Assembly (NCBI GenBank): GCA_037043455.1
Contig: JAWPHD010010251.1
Location: 1-64,000 of the forward strand
DNA: 64,000 nt
DNA from: Cyrtodaria siliqua
Taxonomy: Eukaryota > Mollusca > Bivalvia > Adapedonta > Hiatellidae
Direction of reading: 5' to 3'
The stretch's first letter is position 1. Each line of letters opens with the position of its first letter. Below, in pieces: positions 23,896 through 35,100 of the stretch. A program made the position numbers and the translations under genes. A model generated the notes under the pieces. That model was not told where the DNA came from and did no database searches. It worked only from the letters and a program-made list of their open reading frames with translations.

Positions 23896-24342
23896 GTATT
23901 ACTGAACAAACACAACTTAACATCGGTCGTAGCCAGACTAGATGACTTTGTTTTAGAGCGAAGCAAACGTGTCAGGTCAATAAAATATGTTGTCACGTCA
24001 TGTCTGGTTGACCTGAGGAAGACGACACTGATGCAGTTTGGTCAACCTTTTTCAACATCAGAAGGTGCGATTCAGAAGTATTTGACCACTCTCGACCTCG
24101 AATGCGAAACACAAATATTGAATTGAGTGTTGTTTACCGGCTCATCAACACATTATGGATTATTTAGAGTCGCCCCAGAGACAGGGGAGGGATACATATG
24201 AATCTCCAATCCTACTCTTATCAACTAATATATTATTAATGGTTCTTAAACTTTCTCCGATACAGGCAACAGAGCGACAGAGGAGGGTAAGGGAACGTGT
24301 CTTTCTCAAGAAGTCGAGGACGACATTCAATGGAGATGGTGA
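23896..24342. other. Unassigned
   Basis: Two short plus-strand frames (to 24126 and 24155-24349) have no recognised domain. Confidence 0.35.
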
Positions 24343-24404
24343 GGCTTGACGTCGGGTCCTCCGGATTTGAAGTCCGTGCCACCGTGCTATACTACGGAAC
24401 CCGC
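24343..24404 (-). repeat. tRNA-like remnant with an anticodon-arm-like hairpin
   Basis: On the minus strand, TAGTATAGCACGGTGGCAC resembles an A-box/D-arm, followed by CGGACTTCAAATCCG: a 4-bp stem around a 7-nt loop CTTCAAA, which would place TCA at the anticodon. No T-arm with a B box and no matching acceptor stem follow, so this is not a functional tRNA. It may be a decayed tRNA or a SINE head. Confidence 0.3.
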
Positions 24405-24474
24405 CAACACGCCCCTCAACGCGAAAAAGATATGATAACGTTTTAACTCTAATGTACGGTGTTCTGTTAGGGCC

Positions 24475-24690
24475 ATCGTACCATCGAGTATCGACCTTTA
24501 CAAGTCGATGCGCGATGTTACGATGGTACGATGGCGATGGCACGATGATACGATGGCGATGACGCGATGGACCATCGTACCATCGCCATCGTACCATCGT
24601 GCCATCGTACCATCGTACCATCGCGCATTTCAGTCGATGTGCGATGTTGGATCGCCTCCGGCTCCATCGTACCATCACTTCATCGCCTTC
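24475..24690. repeat. CGATGGTA minisatellite arranged as a hairpin
   Basis: The left arm has units such as CGATGGTACGATGGCGATGG, and the right arm has the mirror ACCATCGTACCATCGCCATC, meeting at 24570 (GCGATGG then ACCATCG). Flanking words TCGATGCGCGATG and TCGATGTGCGATG also recur. The frames across it on both strands are by-products of the repeat. Confidence 0.85.
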
Positions 24691-25309
24691 CGTTTAAACA
24701 TGCGCACCAACACCAATTAACGTCTCACTAGTGAATTAATCAACACTATATAATATATGTAGAAACGGTCACTTTTGGACCACTGCAAACATACTATAAA
24801 ATGTCCATTGGTCTTTAAATCTCCCCTCAATCTGCAAACCTTTCTCTGAAGCTCAGAATATCCACAAAAAATCAAAAGTTGACCAGATAAATTTTTTTAA
24901 ATTCCAGTTTTTTTCAGCACCCCTCAAAACTAGCTCCATTTCACTAATAATTCAACTGTATTCCTACTCATTTTCAAATTGTCATATCTTCCTCGAAAAT
25001 CACCCAGTGGCATCCAAACTTGGCAGAAGTCATGAACATGTTCCAATCGTGTCACCTGAAGGCAGAAATAAGAGAATGATTGCTCATTTCCAAGTTGAGA
25101 GCAAACCCATTAACACAGCCCTAGTTTTTTACGGTGTAGGAATCTTCTTACCGTCATGGCCAAGGGAGGTAATTCTGTAGTGAGACCTTAACTTTCGTCA
25201 GAAGGCAAAAAACTTAAATTTCTCGGTAAGAAACCATTGCCAAAAGGTATTGTCTAATCTTTGCATCCATGCTGTACTCCATTTTTGTTTTGCTGTGATG
25301 TGCGCATGT
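24691..25309. other. Unassigned
   Basis: No feature supported; lies between two related CGATGG minisatellite patches. Confidence 0.4.
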
Positions 25310-25435
25310 CTAAGCGAAAGGCGATGGAGCGATGGTAAGATGGAGCAGGGGGCGATGCAACATCGCACATCGACTGCTATGGTGCGAAGGCACGATGGTA
25401 CGATGGCGATGACACGATGGTGTCATCGCTATCCC
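25310..25435. repeat. Second CGATGG minisatellite patch
   Basis: GCGATGGAGCGATGG, CATCGCACATCGACTGC, CACGATGGTACGATGGCGAT and a small palindrome CGATGACACGATGGTGTCATCG repeat the vocabulary of 24475-24690. Confidence 0.7.
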
Positions 25436-27832
25436 CAGCAAATCAGCATGCGAGCTGGAGTAATTTGTAACTGAATTAAATTATAAATAATGATACTCAC
25501 TGTCAAAATACTGGAGATAGTCATTTGTTTTTGAATGTCTCCAATTACAGCTATAATTACGATATTGGAAGGGTGTAATTCATCGTATAGTCATCGCTGT
25601 ATATCATTTGTGCAGGAAATACATTAAGGGCGATACATCATGCCTTTCGTGAGTGTCAGATTTAAATACACTAGCACAAGTCTAAATACACGATGCATAC
25701 TAAAAATGGAAGAAAATTGACATTTTGAAATTTCATTAAACCTCCAAATACAAGTGACAGGGAAGGCTGGTAGTGTTAGTGGGCAATTATCACAGTTTGT
25801 CGTCATTACTGATCATGCACTTGTCGGCAAAGTTGATACACCCAAGAATTACTGTATTTATCTGCATAAAAACTGTTCAAAACATAATAAATGTGATATA
25901 ATATTTATATTGCGTTTGTTTAATAGCCGCGTTAAGATCAGCTGGTATAAATGAGGACAGCACAAGGATAGTTATTTATTTAAAATCAACTTAAAACTAT
26001 ATGTTAGCATATACCTATAAAGCCTATGATGCTAGGTTATGCAGCAAATACATGTAAAATAAAGTCAAGATTTTCCCTCGATAAAAGATAGACTGTTAGT
26101 ATAAAAATTATAAAAAAACAACAGCAATATGTTTACATTCAGGTAAAATGAGTTGTGAGATTCATAGTAATGTATAGTGATCTTGCAATGAATATCTCCA
26201 AACTCTGTATGAGCTGAAATCATTATAGAGAATGAAGTTTCGGTGTTGTTGTTTTGTGTGGATTGTTTATATTAAAAAACATAGCTGACCATACATAGTA
26301 TACGTTTTTAATTATTTTGATTATGATTTCTTTCAATTCCTTTATTAGGGTTTGTTCAGTACAATACCATTTAATATCGATACTATGCTGGTATAAATTA
26401 TCCATCTGACTTATACATTGGTACAATGCAGTCGCATATTTTGGGAGGCTTTGACTTGTAAATTGAGGTTAGCATGCTGTTACGACATGGGAGAAGTATT
26501 TGTGGCTTTAAAATGCCTTTTCGTAACTATTGATACCTTAACATACATCTTTCACAATTTTTATAGAATTACCGTACAGATAAGCGTGCAGTGCCAGATA
26601 TGCAACTAGTTCTTGAAAATTTACTTCGTTTTGGATGGGATAAAATTCAGCGACTTTCGAAACTGTTCGGTGTTTGCATTTAAACTGTCAAAGGTTACAT
26701 GTAGTCAATTTCGGGGGAATTTAAAATTTCGCGTCCATAGTTCCATTGGTAGTAATTAAATGCTATGAACTGACAAAAATATATATACCTTTTTAGTGTT
26801 TTTGCTTTGGGGCATATTAATAATTTGTAGAAATTGTCAAACATCTCGTAATCTTTTTAATTAACAGAACAATGTATATCAACATTTTGTTCTTTTGACT
26901 AATGCAGTAGACCTGACAACGTCCAGTTTAATGCAACATTGCTTACATGTATACATTCTGTGTAACCGTTTGAAAATGATATGTAGTCATTTTCACTGGT
27001 AAACATATGGAGAAATATTCTGGCGGTTTTTAAATTAGTTTAAGGAGTATATGACAAATATTGATTAGTTTTACTCTAGCGGTCCAAAACATAATGATGA
27101 GCCCAAAAATGACTTATTTACAAGGACATGTATTCTGCATTAAGTGCTATCCTAGCTTACGCATCAGGGTTAATTAAAAAAAACTAACCCATCAAATAAC
27201 GACAAAATTACACTACAACGGGCTTTATTAAAACTCCACCCAGGTGTTCAGGTCAAATAATAAGGTATATGTGCCGAATAAAAGTATATGAGTTTTCACG
27301 GGTTCTAAAGGATATGCGTAAAATGAATTATGAGTTGGTAACTATTAATTTAACGCTCCATTTTGTGGGTTTGGTCTGACTGGTTTAAGGTTTCCGAACT
27401 GTGTACATATGTTGTAAATGTTAGCTGTAGTTGGTGGGATAGGTAGATATTCATCTTATACTACTGTGTATTTATCATTTGATTTCTACGGAAGTATTCT
27501 GCAGCAACGTTTGTTACCATGGCAACTTTAAAAAAATGTAATATTGCGTAATTACTTGATAAAAACTGGATTTATCCAGAGCGTTACTGCTGTTGTTGAC
27601 AGCTAAAATAATTGAGTAGTTAGTTCGTAATATAACAAATTCTTCTTCAAAGAAAACATTGTGATTTCTAGTAAATTCAATTTTCAAAATCAAATGACTA
27701 TTGTACGATTATAGCAAGACTGTCATGGCCACTGCTGAAATGACAAATCAGTCGAATCAATGGCTGAATGTTAAACCAGTCGAGGAGACCCTGACTAAGA
27801 TGCTAATCCAGTCGAGTACCCGGTTTAATGCT
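25436..27832. other. Unassigned AT-rich region
   Basis: No gene or element supported. Frames of 60-72 codons occur at chance level. Confidence 0.4.
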
Positions 27833-28109
27833 CATTACGTGCTCCGAGTATTAACTTGCATATTCCATCCAACAACTACTCCAAGAAGCGAAAACGGGGT
27901 TGGATGGGGTATGAAATAAAGCTTTTATTTCGGCTTAAAATGTTTGCATTGTAAAGTTAAAACCTTTAATACGTAATTTCAAACTGGTTATCGTATTTAT
28001 GCAGTAAAAATGTTTTAATACGTGTTTTATTGTCAAAATATCTGTTATTAAATGCTGCGAATATACGCTTTCCCATCACTTAATGTAATTAAGGCGGGAC
28101 CACGTAATG
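27833..28109 (-). mobile_element. CATTACGTGG MITE, copy 2, inverted (277 bp)
   Basis: It begins CATTACGTGCTCCGAGTATT and ends GGCGGGACCACGTAATG. The interior is the reverse complement of copy 1 (GGTATGAAATAAA, TTTCGGCTTAAA, GTGTTTTATTGTCAAAATAT). The 13-bp ends carry one or two substitutions. Confidence 0.85.
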
Positions 28110-30412
28110 TAACAAGGAAATGGGGGTAAGATGTGCTAATTAAACTTTTAAAATGTATCCCAGTAAGATATAATAAATATAAACGAATATGTTTATAGCA
28201 TACATATTTAACTAAACCGGTTATTCAAAGTTGGTTTGTATCATGGAATATAACAGGCACCAGACAATTATATCGTACACGATTCATCCTGAAATTAATC
28301 TGCGAAGTAGCATTTTATATCGTATGTGTAATCCCGTTCCATTAAATATTTACGATTCAACAGTATTAACAAGCAATAGTGTTAATTCGTTAAAATTGAC
28401 AAACGAGCTTTTATATGACCTATTTATGTGTCGACGTGCCATTCATTCATTTTACCTGAACAGGATTTGTTGAAGCGGTTTTTATAGTTCGAGTATTCAG
28501 TTCAATTGTACTTTTAGTCATGTAAGATCGTGTCAAACTAGTTAATTCTATCTCTCAGATTACAGCGTTTCCACCAAGTGTCAAACATCTCAACATACTC
28601 GTTTCCATTAATAAAATGAGGAATGCCTTGGTTAAGATTTTCAGTTGAAACCAATGAGCGAACTTGCTCTTGACGTATTCAACACAATTACGGTATGAAC
28701 TTTTTAAGTTATTGGCATCAATGTTGAAGCGCGTGTCGTGTATTTAATCATCCTCCAATTTTATGATCATATTGACCATGTGTACAACTCTGTTCTTGGC
28801 TTTATACACATTAATACATATTTAAATAGTTTACGAAATGAACTGAAACATCTGCCATAACGTTATACACGACTAATTAATGTTGCCGACATGCAATTAA
28901 TTATAAAGCCTTTTCTCCTACTATTGTCAGTTTCAGCATAAAAAACGTCGACAAAAAACAAATTCCACTCATCAAACTACAGTGGAATAACTTGAGTTAA
29001 CCATATGAATAGTGCAATATAAATTACGTTCTTGTGTTATCAACATTGGTTCAAAGAAATGCCCAAGTAGATATACTTGAACATATCATGTTTTGTATAA
29101 TCATTTTAGATTGAGTATTAACTTTAATAAGATAATGCGATTTCACCGCTTGCTTTCAACTATAAAAATTGTTTATGATTGGTAACTAATTTTTATATCG
29201 TTAAAATAGCAATTTCAAGTAGATATTTGAGTACATATTAATCTTTTTGTTATGCCAATGCAGAAAGTCTAACTCTTCAATGTGCACCAATGCTTATTTT
29301 CACATTTAATTGCCAAGATCAAGGACTTCAAGGTAAGTACGTGCATTATATTAGTGATCAGTTTAAATGAGGCAGTTGGTATTTGTCAGTGATTAGTTTC
29401 TGGTATTTCGTACTTGAGTCTATGTTGTATAATTGTATTTAAAGTATATTTGCCATGATCCTTTACATAATTTAAGCTATTTGCATATTCGTTATAATCA
29501 GGATTTAAGATATAGTTACACATAGGACAATTGTTTACAATATAATCCGCCTCTGCTGCATCAGCAAATTATGAAACTACCTGTAATGGAACTATCCCGC
29601 CAACTAAATTACTCAACAGATCATTTATCAAAACTCTGTCCAGGGGCCGTTTCACTAAACATCGTACGATAATTTTGTTCGCAAGTCCATAATTAGAAAC
29701 TGTCCCTATTATTTTTCCATAGCATTTGAGGTAGTTAAGGATATGTGGAGATAATACAAAAATAAAGATATATTAGAAAATCAAATTCAATTTTCATTAC
29801 ATGTGTTACTTGAATAGCAAAAAGGGTGTCCCCGGCTTTTTTTTTAAATTAGCTATGTAATGGTGCGATTTGGCGTATATCTGACAGAACACTTGTGTGG
29901 TATTTGAAGAAATATGTTTTGACAAATTTGGGAATTTACATTTGACAAAGTTGAATTACCTGCACTGTAAAATAAAATAAGAAACAAATGTTGACCGTTA
30001 ACACACCACCTCCTCCGGCTTCAGTTTTTTATTGCATTTTTGGACTTTTCAATTTTTTTTTCATTTTTCAAATTGATGTATAGGCCCGGGCCTATATGGC
30101 CTAATTTGTAACTTCGCCGTTACTGTCCATGTCATATATGGGTCGCTTAAAAATATGGTTCTGAAGATACCCTCGATTGAACTATGAGTTGGAATCTCTT
30201 AATTCGACACTCCAGTTTTGGGATTTGACCTGGCTGGTTAAAGCAATATATATTGTGTTTGGATTCTCAATATGTATAAGTTAAATCGCCATTACGTTTA
30301 GAAACGGTGTACATCTGTTTATAAAATATGCCTGTTGATGACAGGATAGCTACTTTAAATGAACTCTAGACAACACAAAACAGTTAAGGAAAAATAAAGT
30401 AATTGTAAAAGA
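28110..30412. other. Unassigned AT-rich region
   Basis: An 80-codon plus frame at 28231-28473 is unrecognised. Near 29643, GGGGCCGTTTCACTAAACAT resembles a common invertebrate dispersed repeat, but no second copy lies in the window. Confidence 0.35.
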
Positions 30413-30531
30413 GCACCGAATGTTCGTCTGTATGCCGAATGTTCGTCTGTGTGCCGATTGTTCGTCGTGTGCCGAAAGTTCGTCGTGTGCCGAATGTTCG
30501 TCTGTGTGCCAAATGTTCGTCTGTGCGAAGT
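30413..30531. repeat. Minisatellite, about six units of 18-20 bp
   Basis: Units of the form GCCGAATGTTCGTCTGTGT with one-base variants and 1-2 base length changes (GCCGATTGTTCGTCGTGT, GCCAAATGTTCGTCTGTG). Confidence 0.9.
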
Positions 30532-31382
30532 TACCCAGAATGGTTGTACAGGCAAAGCTTAAAATGACCTGAGGTATCTGGAAGGGTGATTGGTGTCAAT
30601 CCAAATATAATAAATGAAAACCTTCATATGATTTAAATGAGACACATTATTGTTGTTTATGAAAACTCGACAACTTTGGTAGCCATGTTTAACGTCGAAT
30701 CAAAACGATTTTCGACAAGGACCAACACCATGTCATGCCGATCATTTTTGAAAAAGTCCCATATAAATATCACTAGTCTTATATTTTTTAAAAAGTAGTC
30801 GCTACAAGCTTGTTTTTTAAAAATCTATTTTTAGCTTTGGCGGCCATCTTGGATTTCACATAAACGTGCATTTTGCTAGGATCAACAAGACATCATGGAC
30901 AACGTTCCTGCAATGATTCAAGAAAATCCATCCAGTAGTTTCAGAGTAGTCGCTACATAATTGTTTACAGACGGACGACAGACACCGCACCACGGCATAC
31001 TGTAAGTTCCAATCTTTGATCAGTAGAGCTAACAATAAAAAAGTTATATTGCACAAATATGTCACATAGTCTTCAACTAAGAATGTTGGACTTACCGTAT
31101 AATGTATTACATGGTGTAATTTTAATACAGCGTTTAATAAAGTTCTAAACAAAATACAATACACATTGTATTTTGTTTCATCATCATGGTCATACGTCAT
31201 AGTTTTATTTGAGTTTAACATGTTTAAGACATCCTAAACAAAAGTTACAACAAGTATAAATTGTTTGCTATATTTATTGAAGTCATGTTTATGTTTATAT
31301 ACATAAGGAGGACGTAATACATGTATCATGCAAAAGCATGATGTTGAAAAATATTATTTGCAAAAACATGCAAAGCTCATAT
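30532..31382. other. Unassigned; possible decayed dispersed repeat 30660-31010
   Basis: AAGTAGTCGCTACAAG (30793) recurs as AGAGTAGTCGCTACATAA (30943), and GGCGGCCATCTTGGAT (30839) with ACAGACGGACGACAGACACC (30967) look like a widespread mollusc repeat. No full second copy is present here. Confidence 0.35.
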
Positions 31383-31562
31383 ATAATTGAATTGAATTGA
31401 TTTGGATTTTATAGTCGCACCAACAGCTAAGGTCATATGGCGACTTTCCAGCTTCAACTGGTGGAGGAAGACCCCAGGTGCCCCTCCGGGCAATTTTCGT
31501 CCACGGACGGGCACCTGGGTAGAACCACCGACGTTTCGCAAGCCAGCTGGAGCTCATATATA
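31383..31562 (-). mobile_element. SINE-like element, copy 1, inverted, head missing
   Basis: Read on the minus strand it has TGAGCTCCAGC, GGTGGTTCTACCCAGGTGCC, GTCTTCCTCCACCAGTTGAA, CGCCATATGACC and a tail of CAATTCAATTCAATTA. The tail (GAATTGAATTG...GGCG, plus sense) matches 32350-32405. The middle resembles 32580-32660 and 51478-51530. A palindromic patch GGTGCCCGTCC/GGAGGGGCACC is present. The frame at 31354-31557 is not a gene. Confidence 0.55.
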
Positions 31563-31754
31563 AAGAATTCTTATTAAACGTGTTAAATGTATACCTGAAA
31601 TTGCACTAAATAAAATAATAAACTGTTGATCAAATACAAGTGTCAAAATGAAACGTATATAAAAACAGTTAGAAATTTCATTACACTACACAACATTTTT
31701 ATTCAATTATCCTCCAACATTGTCCAATGGAAGTTAATATTTATTATGTACTAA

Positions 31755-32205
31755 AGGAAAGAAATATGCAACTCAAGAATTTATGCTATATATTGTATAT
31801 ATAGTATTCTGCAGTTAATTGTATTTTACATGGCTACATAGACCTTTCCTTTCGGAACAAAATCTAAAATAACACATAACACACCAAATGTTATAACCTT
31901 GATTACTGATAGAATATGAGTTTGGCTCGAGCAAGGGAGCAAACTTAGGATGAATGCTTTTTCAATATGTATACATTAAATACAGTACTGAAATGGCCCA
32001 AATTGAAACTTCAACATTTATCATGTTTATGAATTTCGTGTTACAAAGTGTTCTGTGATTAAAAAGTCTTAAACAGTACTGTTTCTTCCTTCTTGTAACT
32101 AGCTACAACCATTTGTTTTACAAAACATCTTGAGTATTACGTGGAATTAAGTGTGTAGTATATAAAATTTTATATCGGAAATTCGCGAGTTGCGTTTTAA
32201 TGTTT
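31755..32205. mobile_element. MITE with AACGCAACTCG ends (about 450 bp)
   Basis: The left end AAATATGCAACTCAAGAATTTA mirrors the right end, TATCGGAAATTCGCGAGTTG followed by CGTTTTAATG. Inverted repeats are about 30 bp with several mismatches. The interior is non-coding. An isolated end of the same family lies at 19633. Confidence 0.65.
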
Positions 32206-32344
32206 TCCAATTTTTTTATCAAAACTAAGTTACAAATACAACTCCTATTTCCAAGTGGTTCATGGGTAAGAATACATAGAAGCTTTTATTTTTTGTCATG
32301 CTAATGTGCAGTTTTGATGAGGTGCCTCTTGAGTGGTTGAAACA

Positions 32345-32762
32345 ACGAACTGAATTGAATTGGGTTTTACTGCGCATCAACACATGAAAGGTTACATGGC
32401 GCCTAACAGGAATGAACATGACAGGCTCATTCTCCATTTTCATCAAGATAAAATATTTAGAATGGGCCTCGAACCTTCTAACCTGCAACACATTCTATAA
32501 TAAACACTCCTTTTACGATGGAGCCACGTTTACACGTTTCAACGTCAATTACAGCACAATTTTAGACTATGTACGGTGATCGTGTGGAGGTAGACCACCC
32601 ACTTATTTCTAAGTGGAACCAGTAGTGTATACCGCCCATAGCCATCAGAATCGACACTTTCTCTCTTGACAACTGGAGCTCCCAGTGCGATTGGAACCTG
32701 CAGCAATGAGAGGCAACAATGTTTCAAACTCGGCGTCTTTACCCTCTCTACCACGGACATGA
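32345..32762 (-). mobile_element. SINE, copy 2, with tRNA-like head, inverted
   Basis: On the minus strand the head (32762-32685) reads GTCCGTGGTAGAGAGGGTAA (A-box-like) and GCAGGTTCCAATCGCACTGG (B-box-like), similar to the head at 53630-53710. It is followed by a body with TGGTTCCACTTAGAAATAAG and TGGGTGGTCTACCTCC, and a tail near 32350 ending in a GAATTGAATTGGG word. Internal sequence about 32430-32570 is not shared with copy 1. A tRNA-derived pol III promoter and AT-rich tail are typical for SINEs, which depend on a LINE for mobility. Confidence 0.6.
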
Positions 32763-32784
32763 TTTCTTAATTATAGCACTTTTA

Positions 32785-33042
32785 GTAAGTGACCTTGGCC
32801 TTGATCTCACTGATCCCAAACGCAATCCCAAGCTTCCTTTTTATATAAGCTACCTACCCATAACGTTTCATTCCAATATCTCATTCCTAACTAAAGTTAT
32901 TGAGCAGAAACCATTTTTCTATTTTAGTAACAGTGACCTTGACCCCAGTGGCCCCAAATGCATAGGCTACTTACACACCAAGTTTCAGGCCAATACGTTA
33001 TTCCTAACAAAAGTTATTGAGCGAAAACCAACATTCTATTTG
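32785..33042 (+). repeat. Two tandem units of about 128 bp with GTGACCTTG starts
   Basis: Unit 1 begins AGTGACCTTGGCCTTGATCT and unit 2 AGTGACCTTGACCCCAGTGG (about 32931). Both continue through CCCAAA, a CTAC(C/T)(T/A)ACC-like block, TTTCA(T/G), ATTCCTAAC(T/A)AAAGTTATTGAG and AAACCA. The continuous frame across both is a by-product. I recognise the GTGACCTTGACC module as a common mollusc repeat. Confidence 0.75.
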
Positions 33043-33056
33043 TAGACATGTCAATG

Positions 33057-33145
33057 TCATGTAACTGTTTATATATGGTTTTGAACTATACTGTTTGAAA
33101 TAACGGACATGTTTGACAAAAACCGAGCCAAAATTCGCATGAATG
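33057..33145. repeat. Second copy of the 17183-17375 dispersed repeat
   Basis: AACTGTTTATATATGGTTTT, CTATACTGTTTGAAATAA and TTTGACAAAAACCG(A/G) match 17229-17305 closely. Confidence 0.7.
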
Positions 33146-33300
33146 AATATAAGCTGAATCTATATATTTGCTCAAATAATAAATATTTTTCTCCCAAAAC
33201 ACTCTTATTGGTCTGAAACACAACAAAACAATTTTATTCATGGGAATATTTGAAACAGGGAGGAAAAAATGGAGGAAGATCCTAAAGAGTCTTATCCTTT

Positions 33301-33352
33301 TCTGACGTATTTCCTGATCAATTATGTAAACTGGTCTCGGAATACGTCAGAA
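33301..33352. repeat. Palindrome with CTGACGTATT arms
   Basis: TTCTGACGTATTTCC (33300) pairs with GGAATACGTCAGAA (33339-33352). It sits exactly where the Penelope-like pseudogene loses similarity to its relatives, so it may mark a later insertion or a rearrangement point. Confidence 0.6.
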
Positions 33353-34850
33353 CCCTTTAATTTCCGAAGTTTATAGATCACATCTCCATAGAATAACGGT
33401 TGTAATATTCCTAGTCGCAGATATTAAGGTTGGTGTTGTACATTTCCAGCAGGTTTTCGTTGCGGCGAGAGAACTTTGAGAAAGATATACGTAGTTTATG
33501 ATAACGAAACCTTGCTCAAGAAATTTATTTGTAATAACTTGATTTCGATAAATGAAATCCCTAACTTTAAAAGTCATCTCTCATATCACAGATTTTAAAA
33601 TGTATATAATCATTTGAAATCGAGAGAGGAAAATCGAGGAATGCTGCTATGGAATTCGAACTGTTGGTTTTATTCAACGTGGGCTCTGGTGAATAAACAT
33701 TAGTGAAAATATGAGCAAAGAACGGATTATCAATATTGAGTATGTCATCCAGATACCGAGTTGTATTATTAAACGCATAAGTAATGTCTCCCTGGCTAGC
33801 AGATGACAAACTCAACATGCAATCTCTTTTATAATAGTAAAAGTACAAGAAATCTGAGACAAGTGACACACAGTTAGTACTCATAGAATTACCAAACAAC
33901 CTTGCTTGTATTCGGTTTTACTGTATCTAATAAAGATGTTATCTAAAGGAAAAGATAACTCTCTCCAACATCGGTGCAAGTCCACATGTTATAATTATCA
34001 TTAGGGCGTTTGTAAAGAAAGCCCTGACATTATTACAAGCAAGAAGAGTAGTCCCTTCCCTAGCAAATGTCTTCTGTATAAGCTGAATCTCTATATTTGA
34101 TCAGGTTATGTGGTAGAGTAGTGTATAGAGTGAGTGGATATTCGTAGGTGCTTATAGTAGAGGCATGGAAATACTTACACCGTAACTTATCAAGGACCTC
34201 CAGAGCTTTTGATTCACCAAAACAGATTGACACCTTAATTTTCAAACAGCTTTCCGCAGTATTTTACGTTTTCTTTAATCGCGGAAAGACGTTAGACACA
34301 TTAGTAGTGTTACATGAACTAGTATTTGCGATAAAACGTGCTTTGTGTTGTTTTTTGTGAAGTTTTGGAATCCAGTACATAGCGTGGAGCTTATTATGCT
34401 TAATATTTACAGAAACCTTCATAGTCTCCTAAAAATGACACATGCTGTGAAACTATATCCTTCTCCAGCAATGATGTGGTTGCATAAGCCGAAGTCCTCG
34501 CTAGCTCTGCATTCAAAGTACTGATATAGTATAGTCGTCAGACAATAATGATATTGTTGGAGGCTTTGTCTGCACACATTTGAGCAAATTTAGTATGAAG
34601 ATTCTGAATTCCCATCTTCAGGTGGCGTAAATTGTGAGATGGCCTTCATGGAAGCAGAGAGGAATTAAACTCATACAATTATATCCGTAGTTCGATAATT
34701 TCAAAAAGTGTTTTCATCCAAGCAGTAAGTACATTTCTATCTTCGCTTTCGCGTTGACACCATTTAGTACAAGTTAATATTTGACATGTGAACCGTCTTA
34801 TATCCTCAATTATATCTCGGCCAGCATGGTGCCTTTCCTGGGAAAACCCT
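33345..34850 (-). pseudogene. Penelope-like element reverse transcriptase, most complete copy
   Basis: Read on the minus strand from 34850: DIIEDIRRFTCQ...KWCQRESEDRNVL, then LHTKFAQMCADKASNNIIIV, MYWIPKLHKKQHKARFIANT (PKxHK-type motif near 34380), then LEVLDKLRCKYF and STISTYEYPLTLYTTLPHNL (motif A region, with the usual Asp replaced by Glu), then GNSMSTNCVSLVSDF (motif B region, changed at key positions), TTRYLDDILNIDNPFF (YxDD catalytic motif intact, about 33745), AAFLDFPLSISN, a KFLEQGF segment and, in another frame, YGDVIYKLRKL. Many stops and at least four frame changes are present. The PKLHK block and YLDD favour a Penelope-like RT, but a related RT class is possible. No GIY-YIG endonuclease is visible, and the 3' tail is missing here. 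Confidence 0.7.
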
Positions 34851-34854
34851 AATA

Positions 34855-35100
34855 TTCTAGGTGTTAGAGGAGCAGTGGATCGCACTGTTGGCGACGCCGA
34901 CTTGGAAGGCATCAGACGACCAACGCACGCCACCTGGTGGCCGTTGTAACAGTGTTGATTGCCAGATGATGCACCCATCATGGCCAGGTCCCCGTTCCGT
35001 TGACATCAAAATCAGGACGATCCTACCATGTCGTGATGCAGAAACAATTTCGGCAATTTCAGTTACTTCCGGGAATTGGAGAAAGTGATTGTCGTGCATT
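34855..35100 (+). other. GC-richer block with an open frame, unrecognised
   Basis: An open plus-strand frame (about 34861-35088, 75 codons) reads EEQWIALLATPTWKASDD, then TPPGGRCNSVDCQMMHPSWP, then SVDIKIRTILPCRDAETISA and SVTSGNWRK, ending at a stop. The composition (about half GC by eye) stands out from the surroundings and the wording looks coding. It abuts the start of the Penelope-like pseudogene on the opposite strand. I recognise no domain. It could be a repeat-borne fragment or part of an exon. Confidence 0.3.

Noticed and set aside
24160..24720. 172-codon minus-strand and 70-codon plus-strand frames
   Set aside because: Much of both is the CGATGG minisatellite hairpin read in frame; the remainder has no domain.
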